The position numbers were made by a program, and so were the translations under genes. Positions 8,401 to 16,100 of a DNA stretch of 21,181 nucleotides are shown here, piece after piece; positions within the stretch are counted from its first letter, which is position 1, and every line of letters starts with the position of its first letter. The notes beneath the pieces were generated by a model. That model saw only the letters and a list, made by a program, of their open reading frames with translations, did not search any database and was not told the DNA's origin. The stretch is from JBGOUV01 sp041477815. GTDB taxonomy: Bacteria > Acidobacteriota > Terriglobia > Bryobacterales > JACQDG01. Where the stretch lies: NCBI GenBank assembly GCA_041477815.1, contig JBGOUV010000067.1, positions 1 through 21,181 on the forward strand, written 5' to 3'.

Positions 8401-8732
8401 TTCCTGGGGTCACGCTCGAGCCGGCCGGAGGCCGCCACCGCGAGCAGTGGTTCAACCCCGCGGCCTTCAAGAACACGACGGCGGGCAACTGGGGCAACGC
8501 CGGCCGCAACATCGACAGCCAGCCCGGTCAGATCAACGTGGACCTCTCGCTGTTCAAGAATTTCCGGGTGACCGAAAGCAGGCGGCTGCAGTTCCGGGCC
8601 GAGGCGTTTAACCTGCCGAATCATGCCAACTTCCGCGGGATTAGCCGGACCTTCGACGCCACCAACCCCGGCGAGCTGACCTCGGCGGCGGCGGGCCGGC
8701 AGGTCCAGTTCGCATTGAAGTTCCTCTTCTGA
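5457..8732 (+). CDS. TonB-dependent receptor 1, Oar-like, with carboxypeptidase regulatory-like domain
   Basis: This 1,091-residue outer-membrane receptor begins with a signal peptide (cleavage near ASA|Q, 23/24). A carboxypeptidase-regulatory-like Ig domain follows (about 27-110: GAVTDPSGAGVPGATVTVT, then LPPGRYAVSIEAPGFKK). The plug lies at about 120-245 (LPLNGRYFTRL, YLLDGIDNN, EFRVQTNSMSAEFGRSGG), then a long barrel. The chain ends in QVQFALKFLF; a C-terminal aromatic residue is the usual signal for barrel assembly. Such receptors are greatly expanded in Acidobacteria and probably import oligosaccharides or other large ligands with TonB-ExbBD energy; the ligand cannot be read here. AAGGGGAG precedes paired ATG codons at 5457 and 5460, either of which could be used. 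It follows the quinoprotein after 145 bases and converges on the sigma operon, with only 18 bases between the stops. Confidence 0.92.
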   Translation: MMLTKSFWLLGVCLFVIAVVASAQTTTGSIVGAVTDPSGAGVPGATVTVTNEGTGIVALRLTTDPSGNYVATTLPPGRYAVSIEAPGFKKSVSQGINLSVQDRIAVNASLEVGQVTETVEVTGAAQQLQTDSSYLGQVVESQRIVDLPLNGRYFTRLAVLTSGTIPTAPGARDERTGGFSSNGVRPYQNSYLLDGIDNNSLSQDLTNEASFVYGPSPDAIAEFRVQTNSMSAEFGRSGGAVMNVNIKSGTNGYHGAVFEFLRNDKFDARNFFAGNVKPEYRLNQFGGAAGGPVLKNRTFFFADYQATRQRTGQTFLTTVAPIPWRTGDYSGFNPVLDPTTKQPLSNNRVPASTFDPAAVKLIALMPAPTVPGSVSFTGVANNYLINPVEPSRTDQGDIRVDHKISDKDSIFGRFSMSNQELSPPSPIPPPLAGAAFSSGDWTNNTRSAVISETHIFSPRVINEFRLGYTRLRSERLQFNAFENVSAQVGIPGIPFSAGNGGLPRFDVSGVASFGGATYQPTREFENVVHLINTLSVIRGRHTLKFGFEYKPKVDFSILQPPTPRGRFGFTGNFTRDTNNRGNTGLGFADFIMGRTDNTRLGSFIDDTFQQPGDFFYAQDDLKLTSKLTLNLGVRYEFISHPTERHDAQASFNIANGTLELVKGRTDPLPSNFFTQVPVTRDAPRQLVPQDRNNWAPRVGFAYQFTPKTVVRSGYGIFYSSYEAGPLSIPNPGNNPPFFLESRWDPVTFGVPNADVNQLSRGLPLDAFVRPVAPALFSLDPGFRNPYVQHWNLSVQRSLGWNTVWETAYAGSAGKKLYEFLDANAPTPTADASIATNARRARPFLGGSLTYWSSSNSSTYHSLQTKVEKRFSNNLSFLAAYTWGKAMDEASQASLGFNNSVSFRDQRNRRAEKARSDYDIAHRFVLSYTYEVPFARNLTGPAKVLLDGWQILGIHAFNTGNPYTISARTNFSNAGGDTRPDLIPGVTLEPAGGRHREQWFNPAAFKNTTAGNWGNAGRNIDSQPGQINVDLSLFKNFRVTESRRLQFRAEAFNLPNHANFRGISRTFDATNPGELTSAAAGRQVQFALKFLF

Positions 8733-8750
8733 GCCGCTTGGGCTCGGGTG

Positions 8751-9635
8751 CTACCGTGGCGGCGGCCCCGGCCTCCGCATCATCTCGAACGGCGGTCCCT
8801 CCTTTACCGTATAATCAACCGGCGCCTCGAACAGCGACCGTAACGGCTCGGTGCGGCGGATATTGGTCAGCTTGTAAGTCGTCTCTCCCATTCGTGGATC
8901 GCTGCGACGGCTCAGAACGATGGTCTTCAGGTCCGGTGAATACCAGCGTTCGGTGACGATCTCGAGGGGCCGCTCGTTGCCGATCTCCCCGGCGGGCAGG
9001 GTCAAAGTGATGCGGGTGCCTTCGGCCTCCACGCCCTCGATCAGGCGCTTGCCGAGGGATTCGGTGCGGGGCTGCGGTCGGTCGGCCGCCGCGGCAACCT
9101 TGGCGCGTTGAATCAAGACGTCCTCACCGGGACCGGCGGCTCTGGCCGGGGCCGTCTCTCCGCCCCGCAGCGGTCTTTCGCGCCGCGTCATCTTACGCAC
9201 CGTGCGCTCCGCCGGGTCCAGTACATAGTTGACGCCGGCCACCGGGTCGTTGATGAAGACGGTCTGACGAGCCCCGCCGGGCGCGGCCCACGGGCCGATC
9301 GCTCCCAGGGTCATCTCCCGGCGCGTCCGGCCCTCGCTGTCGCGATACACGGTAGAAGCGTTCCGGCGCTTGATGCGGTTGCCGTCGGCCAGAACCTGCT
9401 CGGTCTCCGTAGTCGCCTCCCCGGAGTAGGGAGCGCCTTTGACGGTTCTCCCCTCGAAACTCATTTCACCGGCGACGAACTCGAAGGTCCCCTCCCCGGG
9501 CGGGCCGACCATGCCGAAGCCCCCCGGCCCTCCCATCCCCGGCGGCGGAACCCGGATCTGGAACCGTTCTCTCACCGCCTGCCCAAATACGGCGGCCGCC
9601 GCCAGCAAAACGCCACACAGTAGCTTCGCGCTCAT
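8751..9635 (-). CDS. Unrecognised secreted protein, third gene of the sigma operon
   Basis: I do not recognise a named family. The 294-residue product has a signal peptide (MSAKLLCGVLLAAAAVFGQA, cleavage near 20), a Gly/Pro/Met-rich linker (about 30-48) and a soluble, beta-rich, charged remainder without membrane segments. Recognisable pieces are VYRDSEGRTRRE, VFINDPVAGVNYVLDP and RWYSPDLKTIVLSRRSDPR. As I recall, phrases like YRDSEGRTRRE recur in uncharacterised exported acidobacterial proteins. The only cysteine is in the signal peptide. A GTG at 9644 would overlap the previous stop, but AAGGGAG is spaced 8 bases from the ATG at 9635 and would almost touch the GTG, so the ATG was chosen. 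It lies 5 bases after the membrane regulator and is probably co-transcribed with the sigma factor, which suggests an envelope-stress or surface function; this is inference. Confidence 0.72.
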   Translation of the reverse strand: MSAKLLCGVLLAAAAVFGQAVRERFQIRVPPPGMGGPGGFGMVGPPGEGTFEFVAGEMSFEGRTVKGAPYSGEATTETEQVLADGNRIKRRNASTVYRDSEGRTRREMTLGAIGPWAAPGGARQTVFINDPVAGVNYVLDPAERTVRKMTRRERPLRGGETAPARAAGPGEDVLIQRAKVAAAADRPQPRTESLGKRLIEGVEAEGTRITLTLPAGEIGNERPLEIVTERWYSPDLKTIVLSRRSDPRMGETTYKLTNIRRTEPLRSLFEAPVDYTVKEGPPFEMMRRPGPPPR

Positions 9636-9640
9636 GATGT

Positions 9641-10237
9641 TCACTCCCTTGCAGAAACTTCTCGCACAAAACGAATAGCCCGGGCCATCCCGTCGCCACC
9701 CAAAACCACGTCGGCCTGCACCCGACCGCCGGCCTGCTCTTCATTCACCGGCACGCCGAACGACACCAGCGCCGCCCGCGACAACCGGACTCGAACCACC
9801 TGATGGGTCTCTTCGGCGCCCAGGGCGTCGCCGTATACCAGCGGCATGAACTCGGTGGCCACCTCGCGTCCGGCGGGGACTGGCGCCGCCGCGTTGTACC
9901 GCTTGACCCGCGGACCCCGGCGCGGCCCAGGCATTCCCGGCACCGGTGACGCCTCCAGTCGCGCCGGAGGCGGCGCCGGAATGCTCTCTAGGGCCGGCCG
10001 TGGCGCCTCCGGACGCCGCCTCGCCGGCGCTGTAAAGGCCAGCAACGCCAGCACCGAAGCTGCCACTGCACCCCACGCGGCGACCCAGGGCCAACTGGCC
10101 CGCCGCACCCCGTACTGCCGCCGGTACGCCGCCCGTAACGCTGCTTCCACGCGCGGCGGGGCCTGGTCTTGCTCATCGGCGGCGGCCAGCAACCGTAGCC
10201 GCGCCGCCATCATTGCTTCCCATCCTTGTTCCTTCAT
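9641..10237 (-). CDS. Single-pass membrane protein, probable anti-sigma regulator
   Basis: This 198-residue protein has a cytoplasmic-type N-terminal helix region (1-46, with APPRVEAALRAAYRRQYG), one transmembrane segment (about 49-70), a Pro/Ala/Arg-rich linker (72-115) and a folded C-terminal domain (about 125-198). This layout fits a membrane anti-sigma factor that holds its sigma partner until a periplasmic signal arrives. The sequence contains no cysteine, so it is not a zinc-binding ZAS-type anti-sigma factor, and I recognise no named domain. Its ATG overlaps the sigma factor TGA as ATGA, which points to translational coupling and a matched protein ratio. The longest ORF would start 46 codons earlier inside the sigma gene; that start is rejected because of the overlap. 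The anti-sigma role rests on gene order and architecture only. Confidence 0.7.
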   Translation of the reverse strand: MKEQGWEAMMAARLRLLAAADEQDQAPPRVEAALRAAYRRQYGVRRASWPWVAAWGAVAASVLALLAFTAPARRRPEAPRPALESIPAPPPARLEASPVPGMPGPRRGPRVKRYNAAAPVPAGREVATEFMPLVYGDALGAEETHQVVRVRLSRAALVSFGVPVNEEQAGGRVQADVVLGGDGMARAIRFVREVSARE

Positions 10238-10785
10238 ACCGCACACCTCGCCGGATCGCTCCGGAGTTTCTCGGCCAGCAGCGCCCGGGCCCGGTGCAAG
10301 CGCGACCGGACGGTTCCCACCGGGCATTCGAGTACCGCTGCCGCCTCCACGTAGTCCACTTCTTGCAGATCGCACAACACCACCACCTCGCGGTAATTCG
10401 CCGGCAGTGACAACACCGCCCGCCGCAACGCCAGCAGCCGTTCTTCGCGCGTCAAGTCCGCCAGCGGGTCCTCGGTGGAAGCCAGCGCCTCCACCGCATC
10501 CTCTTCCATCGCCACGTAGGCCCGGTCTCGCTCCAGATGCCGCAAGACGTGATTTCGGGCGATTCCGTAAAGGTAGGCCGCCACCGATCCTCGCTCCAGG
10601 TCGTATTGCGTGGCGTCCCGCAGCAGCGTCAGGAAGACTTCCTGGGTGATCTCTTCCGCCACTGCCGCGCTTCCGCTCATCTGCAGGGCAAACCGATAGA
10701 TCCCCCCCTGGCGACGCCGGTATAGCGTCACAAAGGCCTCTTCGTCGCCTCTGATCATGCGCCGTACCAGTTCGGGATCGGTCAT
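10234..10785 (-). CDS. ECF-type sigma-70 family RNA polymerase sigma factor
   Basis: The 183-residue protein has the two domains of an extracytoplasmic-function sigma factor and nothing more. Region 2 spans about 12-90, with AEEITQEVFLTLL (43-55) and YLYGIARNHVLRHLERDR (71-88), which bind core polymerase and the -10 element. Region 4 spans about 120-172, with LPANYREVVVLCDLQEVDY (127-145) and a helix-turn-helix including CPVGTVRSRLHRARALL (154-170), which reads the -35 element. It is the first gene of a three-gene leftward operon; its stop overlaps the start of a probable anti-sigma membrane protein. The ATG at 10785 has only a weak purine stretch upstream. A GGAACC-containing inverted repeat about 40 bases upstream could be an autoregulated promoter. 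The exact ECF group cannot be assigned by eye. Confidence 0.93.
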   Translation of the reverse strand: MTDPELVRRMIRGDEEAFVTLYRRRQGGIYRFALQMSGSAAVAEEITQEVFLTLLRDATQYDLERGSVAAYLYGIARNHVLRHLERDRAYVAMEEDAVEALASTEDPLADLTREERLLALRRAVLSLPANYREVVVLCDLQEVDYVEAAAVLECPVGTVRSRLHRARALLAEKLRSDPARCAV

Positions 10786-10801
10786 CGGCTGCTATCTATC
10801 T

Positions 10802-10828
10802 ATTCCGTGGAGCCGGAACAAAGGTTCC
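10802..10828 (-). promoter_or_regulatory. Possible ECF-type promoter of the sigma operon
   Basis: On the minus strand GGAACC (10828-10823) is followed after 15 bases by CGGAAT (10807-10802), ending 16 bases before the sigma factor ATG. GGAAC is the classic -35 core of ECF promoters. The -10-like element does not match the usual CGTC or GTCTA forms, so this is tentative. GGAAC and GTTCC around a 4-base loop (10828-10815) also form an inverted repeat that could bind a regulator. Three CTAT repeats (10792-10803) overlap the -10 side. Confidence 0.3.
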
Positions 10829-10845
10829 AATAATTTCAATGTGGG

Positions 10846-10863
10846 GCGGCCCCGCGGGGCCGC
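10846..10863. repeat. Perfect 18-bp GC palindrome with a second adjacent hairpin
   Basis: GCGGCCCCG followed directly by its reverse complement CGGGGCCGC makes a perfect palindrome. Immediately to the right, GCCGG and CCGGC around CCCC (10865-10878) form a second small hairpin. The pair lies about 245 bases past the ilvD stop and upstream of the candidate sigma promoter. It could stop read-through from ilvD, but no T-run follows on the minus strand, and chance pairing is easy in such GC-rich DNA. Confidence 0.4.
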
Positions 10864-11106
10864 AGCCGGCCCCCCGGCCGGGCTCTCTCCCGCCCAGCAA
10901 CGCGACCACGATGCTTTCCTGCCTCGGCGGGAAAGGATCGGTAGGGGGGGCGGGCTCCCCTGGAGCCGCCAAGTCAGGGAAAAGCGGTTGTGCATCCAGA
11001 CTCAGCTTTCCTTTGACACCGGGAGCCGGCCAGGGGGCCAACTGCGGCCCAGGGTTCATCCCTACCCTGAACTGTACAAAGTCCAGCGAACGGCCCGAGG
11101 CCCGTC

Positions 11107-12774
11107 CTACCACCCGGAGGTCACCGCCCCCTGGGACGCCGACGATACCAACTTAACGTACTTAGCAAAGACTCCCGTGGCATACCTTCCCGCCGGCGCT
11201 GACCACGCCGCCAGCCTCCGCGCCACTTCCTCCCCCGCGACTTCCAAATCAATCCGCCTCCTCGCAATATCAATCGTGATGACGTCCCCCTCCCGCACCG
11301 CTGCAATCGGCCCTCCCACGGTTGCCTCAGGAGCGATGTGTCCCACGCAGAAACCATACGTGGCCCCCGAAAACCGGCCGTCCGTAATGAGCGCCACGCT
11401 GTCTCCCAACCCCGCCCCCACGATAGCCCCGGTGACCCCCAGCATCTCCCGCATCCCTGGCCCCCCGCGCGGACCTTCATACCGGATCACCACCACGTCC
11501 CCCGCCCGGATGCGTCCCTCCGTCACCGCCGCCATGGCGTCCTCCTCGCGGTCAAACACCCGCGCCGGCCCCTGATGCCGCGCCTTCCCGGTCCCGCTCA
11601 CCTTGATCACGCACCCTTCCGGCGCCAGCGATCCCTTCAGGATCACCAGGCCTCCGGTCGCCTTCAGAGGACTCGCCAGCGGATGGATCACCTCCTGGCC
11701 GGGCGTCTCCCGCACCAGGGCTGCCTCCTCCCCCAACGTCCGGCCCGTAACCGTGAGACACGATCCATCCGCGAATCCCCCCTGCACCAGCCGCTGCGCC
11801 ACCACGCCAATCCCGCCCGCCTTGTGGACATCGTAGGCGACATACTTCCCCGAAGGCTTCAAATCGGCCAGCAGCGGCGTGCGCGAGCTGATGCGGTCGA
11901 AGTCCTCGATGGCCAGCGGCACTTCCGCCTCCCGGGCCATGGCCAGCAGGTGCAGCACGGAGTTGGTCGACCCCCCCGTCGCCGCCACCCCGGCGATCGC
12001 ATTCTCGAAGGCCTTCCTGGTGGCGATATCCCGGGCGCGCCGCCCCTGCTTCACCGCCTCCACCACGATCTCGCCGCATCGGAACGCCACCGCGTCCTTC
12101 AAAGGGTCCACCTGCGGCACCGCCGCCGTCCCCAGCGGCGCCAGGCCGATCATCTCCATCACCGTGGCCATGGTATTGGCAGTGTATTGTCCTCCGCAAG
12201 CCCCCGCCCCCGGACAGGCGTGGTTTTCGGTGTCCAGCAGTTCCGCCTCCGAGATCCGCCCCGCCGCCGCCGCCCCCACCGCCTCAAAGACATCCTGAAT
12301 GGTAATGTCGTGCCCGGCATGCCGCCCCGGCAGGATCGTCCCGCCGTACAACACCAGCCCCGGAATGTTCAACCGCAGCAAGGCCATGGCCGCCCCCGGG
12401 ATGGTCTTATCGCACGCCACCAGGGCGATGACGCCGTCGAACATGTGTCCGCGCGCCACCAGCTCGATGGAGTCGGCGATCACCTCCCGGCTCACCAGCG
12501 ACGCCTTCATGCCCTCGGTGCCCATGGTCACGCCGTCCGAGATGGCGATGGTATTCAGCTCCATCGGCGTCCCCCCCGCCGCCCGCACGCCCTCCTTCAC
12601 CTTCGCCGCCAACTCACGCAGGTTGAAGTTGCACGGCATAGTCTCGATCCAAGTATTAGCAACCCCGATGATAGGCTTCTTCAGATCCTCATCGGTGAAC
12701 CCGATCCCCTTCAACATGGCCCGCGCCGGGGCGCGGTCGCGTCCCTGTGTAATGGTGTAGCTTTGCAGTTTCAT
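11107..12774 (-). CDS. ilvD: Dihydroxy-acid dehydratase
   Basis: This cytoplasmic enzyme converts 2,3-dihydroxy-isovalerate and 2,3-dihydroxy-3-methylvalerate to the keto acids that lead to valine, leucine and isoleucine. The 555-residue length and whole-chain similarity fit the IlvD/Edd family, including PIIGVANTW (34-42), AISDGVTMG (77-85) and the ending KYVKLVSSASQGAVTSGW. The iron-sulfur ligands are C48 (MPCNFN), C121 (ACDKTIPG) and C193 (GACGGQYTANTM); three such cysteines are usual for [2Fe-2S] dihydroxy-acid dehydratases. S469 in DGRFSGATYGFCVGHIAPEA is the conserved catalytic-base serine. IlvD rather than phosphogluconate or sugar-acid dehydratase is favoured by these motifs and the C-terminus. 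No other ilv gene is next to it. AGAGGG lies just before the ATG. The start region faces a decayed ABC ATPase. Confidence 0.96.
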   Translation of the reverse strand: MKLQSYTITQGRDRAPARAMLKGIGFTDEDLKKPIIGVANTWIETMPCNFNLRELAAKVKEGVRAAGGTPMELNTIAISDGVTMGTEGMKASLVSREVIADSIELVARGHMFDGVIALVACDKTIPGAAMALLRLNIPGLVLYGGTILPGRHAGHDITIQDVFEAVGAAAAGRISEAELLDTENHACPGAGACGGQYTANTMATVMEMIGLAPLGTAAVPQVDPLKDAVAFRCGEIVVEAVKQGRRARDIATRKAFENAIAGVAATGGSTNSVLHLLAMAREAEVPLAIEDFDRISSRTPLLADLKPSGKYVAYDVHKAGGIGVVAQRLVQGGFADGSCLTVTGRTLGEEAALVRETPGQEVIHPLASPLKATGGLVILKGSLAPEGCVIKVSGTGKARHQGPARVFDREEDAMAAVTEGRIRAGDVVVIRYEGPRGGPGMREMLGVTGAIVGAGLGDSVALITDGRFSGATYGFCVGHIAPEATVGGPIAAVREGDVITIDIARRRIDLEVAGEEVARRLAAWSAPAGRYATGVFAKYVKLVSSASQGAVTSGW

Positions 12775-12818
12775 ATCCCTCTACTATCGCAACGGGGGGC
12801 CCGCCCGGTCAACCACGG

Positions 12819-13085
12819 AAGGTCAGCGGTCTTCCTAAGGAGTTCGGCGAAGTGACGGCGGTGGCCGGCGTATCCTTCACCGCCCCACCCGGCGAAATCG
12901 TCCATCAGCTTCAGGTCCTCCTGCTTGACGAGCCCGCCATCGGCGTCGCCCCCCGCGTCCGTCTCCCGGACCTGGTCCGCGCCCACGCCCGGGCCGGCGC
13001 CGGCGTGCTCTGCGACCGTCTGGCGTCATCGACCACGGCAACCGCATCGACCGGGGCGCCCTCCCCGAGCTCGGGATGGAGCGGT
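12819..13085 (+). pseudogene. Decayed ABC transporter ATP-binding protein (catalytic core deleted, frameshifted)
   Basis: Frame 12819 onward reads KVSGLPKEFGEVTAVAGVSF then TAPPGEI, the usual first strand of an ABC ATPase just before the Walker A loop. The next residues, HQLQVLLLDEPAIGVAP, are instead the Walker B/D-loop region, followed by RLPDLVRAHARAGAGVL and CDRL. Walker A, Q-loop and the LSGGQ signature are therefore missing, a deletion of roughly 110-120 residues compared with an intact domain. The H-loop segment between GAGVL and CDRL is also missing. After CDRL the frame shifts by one base and continues as VIDHGNRIDRGALPELGMERL (the tail of the nucleotide-binding domain), ending near 13085. 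The D-loop Asp has become Ala (IGVAP). No start codon with a Shine-Dalgarno is apparent. It cannot hydrolyse ATP and is best read as a relic of an ABC-2-type exporter ATPase; no permease remains nearby. Confidence 0.82.
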
Positions 13086-13125
13086 TAGGAAAAACGGCCC
13101 CCACCGGAAGGCAAAATGGAAATCC

Positions 13126-13134
13126 TGTTAGAAT
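13126..13134 (+). promoter_or_regulatory. Candidate extended -10 promoter of TonB receptor 2
   Basis: TG-T-TAGAAT matches an extended -10 element (TGnTATAAT) with one mismatch in the hexamer. It ends 26 bases before the ATG at 13161, leaving room for the strong GAGGAGG Shine-Dalgarno. No good -35 is visible (GGAAGG at 17-bp spacing), as can be tolerated for extended -10 promoters. If used, the earlier in-frame start at 13116 would not be transcribed. Confidence 0.35.
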
Positions 13135-13160
13135 GGGCGCCAGGGGCGAGGAGGAAGCTT

Positions 13161-16100
13161 ATGAGCCTTCATCCGTGGGAGGGCCGCTTGCTTCGGTTGG
13201 CGGCTGGAGTTTTGTTATTTTGCACCTCCGTTCCGGCGCAGACCATTCTCGGCGCCATCCGCGGCACGGCCACCGACCCGACGGGCGCGGCGGTGCCGGG
13301 CGTCACGGTGGTGGTCCGCAACACCGGCACCAACATTGAGAATCGCGCCACGACCAACGCGAGCGGCCTCTACGAGGTGACGCACCTGGTGCCGGGCCGC
13401 TACTCCGTTTCCGCCGAGCAAGCGGGATTCAAGAGCGTCACGGTCTCCAACGTCCTGCTCGAGACCTCGGCCACGGTGCGCGCCGACTTGCGGCTGGAGG
13501 TCGGCGAGGTAACCACGTCGGTGAACGTCGAGGCCACCGCGCCGCTGGTCAACTCCGAGTCGGCCGACGTGGCCGCCGTGCGCTCCAACGACATCATGGT
13601 GCGCCTGCCGCTCAACGCCCGCAACAGCTTCTACTTCAACATGCTGGTGCTGACGCCGGGCGCGACCCGCGGCCAGGGGTCCAACGTATCGCTGGGCGGC
13701 GCGCGCGGCTTCCAGTGGCACACCACCGTCGACGGCGCTTCCACCCGCTCGCCGCTGTTCGCCAACGCCGTCGGACCCGGCGAGTCGAGCATGGAGATGA
13801 CCAGCGAGCTCCGCATCCAGATCGCCAACGACAAGGCCGAGTCCGGGCTTCCCGGCGGCTACTACGCCACCACCAAGTCGGGCTCCAACCAGTTCCACGG
13901 CAACCTGTTCTTCCACCACTCCAATTCGCGGTTGCAAGCCCGCAATACTTTCTCCTCGACGGTTCCCTTCGCCGTAAACAACGACTACGGCGCCAGCGCC
14001 GGCGGGCCAATCCTCAAGAACCGCACGTTTTTCTTTGCCACCTGGGAGCGCTTTCCCTCCCGCAGCGAGCGGATCTTCAACCCCAACGTCCCGACGCTCG
14101 CTTTCCGGCGCGGCGACTTCACGTCCCTGGCGCCGCGCACCGCCGTCCGCGACCCGCTCAACGGCCAGCCCTTCGCCAACAACCAGGTGCCGGCCAGCCG
14201 CCTCAGCACGACCGCGCAGAAGATCCAGGACCATTTCTATCCGGCGCCGAACTTCGGGCCACCCGACGGCATCCAGAACAACTTCCGCGGCGTCGCGGCG
14301 CATTCCCAGTACAAATCGCTGGTCGAAGGGCGCATCGACCACAAGCTCTCCACCGCCAACTCCCTGTTCGGCCGCTGGTCCTGGAACAGCAACGGCGCTA
14401 ACTTCTACGACTACAACCTGCCGACCATGCCGAAGCGCGAGCAGGACCGTCGCACCACTACCATCGCTATCTCCGACACCCACGTCGTCAGCCCGGCGCT
14501 GATCAACGAGTTCCGCTTCGGGATCATGCGCAGCCGCAACCCGGCCTTCAACCCGCTGGACGGCCCGGCCCTGATCGCCGAATTCGGTCTGCTGGGCATC
14601 ACCTGGAACCCGGAGGTCGCCAAGGGCGCCCCCGTCTTCAGCTTCACCAACTTCGAGACCATCGGCGCCACCGACATTTTCCAGGATCCCAGCGAGCGCA
14701 TCCACCAGGTGTCCGACAGCCTCACCTGGACCCGCGGCAATCACACCGTCAAGAGCGGTATCGAGCTGCGCTGGAACCGCGGCACTAATTTCCCCGGCGG
14801 CACCAGTTTCCCGGTCCTGCAGTTCGGGCAGTTCAGCTTCGGCGGCGCCTTCAGCGGCTACGATTACTCCGACTTCCTGCTCGGCCTGCCCCAGACGGCC
14901 GGCCGCGCCACCGCCGCCCCGCTCATCCACGCTCTCAGCACCGACTTCTCCTGGTTCCTGCAGGACGACTGGAAGGTCACCCGGCGGCTGACGCTCAACC
15001 TCGGCGTCCGCTACGACTACAACCCGCCGGCACACGAGAAGGACGGCAACCTGTTCAACTTCGACCCGGCTACGGGCCGCCTGATCGTCCCCAACGAGCA
15101 GGCGCTGGGGCGCGTGAACCCGTTGTTTCCGCGCAACCTGGTTCCCATCGTCACCGCCGCGCAGGCCGGCGTACCCGAAGGACTGTTCTACACGGACCTG
15201 AACAACCTCGTGCCGCGCTTCGGCTTCGCCTACCGCCCCTTCGCCGACGCCCGCACGGTCATCCGCGGCGCCTACGGCCTTTATACCGACGACCTGACGA
15301 CGCAGATCTGGCGCCTGGGCACCGGCGGCCCCTATGTCTCGTCGGAGAGCTTTACCAATACCATCACGGGCGGCGCTCCCGCGTTCCAGTTTCCACGGGC
15401 GTTCCCGGCCGGCTTCGGCGCCATCGGCGCCCAGAGCTTCGACGCTCTCGATCCTCACCTGCGCAATCCCTACATCCAGCAGTGGAACCTCACCCTCGAG
15501 CGCGAGATCGGGGACATGGGTTTGCGCGTCTCCTACATCGGAACCAACTCCCGGGAACTCACCTGGTCGCAGAACATCAACCAGCCGCTGCCCAGCCTGA
15601 CGCCGTTCAACAACAACCGGCGCCTCTTCCCCAACCTCCGCGACATTCGCTACCGCCAGGCCGGCGGGCTGCACAACTACAACAGCCTGAACGTGGGGGT
15701 GGAACGGAAAACCAAGAGCGGGCTCTACTACCAGGTTGGCTGGGTTTGGGCCAAGAACCTCACCGACTCCCAAAGCGACAGCGAACAGGGCAGCGCCCCC
15801 GAGAACGCCTATGACCGCACCCGCGAGTACAGCAACGTGAACTACACGCCGCGCCACCGCGTGACGGGCACGCTGCTCTATTCGCTTCCCTTCGGCCACG
15901 GGCGGCACTGGGGCTCCAGTCTGCGCCGTCCGGCCGACTGGGTGCTCGGCGGCTGGGAGCTCAGCGCCACCTTCGTCACCGAAACCGGCCAGTTCTTCAG
16001 CCCCAGCTTCAACGCCTTCGACGTCTCGAACACCAACGTCATCGGCGGCCGTCCCGACCGCATCGCCGACGGCAACCTGCCGAGCGACCAACGCCGCATC

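Larger units (their letters stand above)
10786..11106. other. Intergenic region between ilvD end and sigma operon
   Basis: These 321 bases are extremely GC-rich. Several short ORFs cross them on both strands, but their proline/glycine/arginine-rich translations have no motif and no Shine-Dalgarno sequence, so no gene is called. Contents that can be supported are the candidate sigma-operon promoter at the left and two adjacent GC-rich hairpins just right of it. Confidence 0.55.

Noticed and set aside
8733..8750. Bidirectional terminator between receptor 1 and the sigma operon
   Set aside because: The 18-base gap holds no stem of useful length and no T-run.
10796..11113. Possible small leftward protein between ilvD and the sigma gene
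   Set aside because: Pro/Gly-rich translation with no motif, no Shine-Dalgarno, and it runs across strong GC palindromes.
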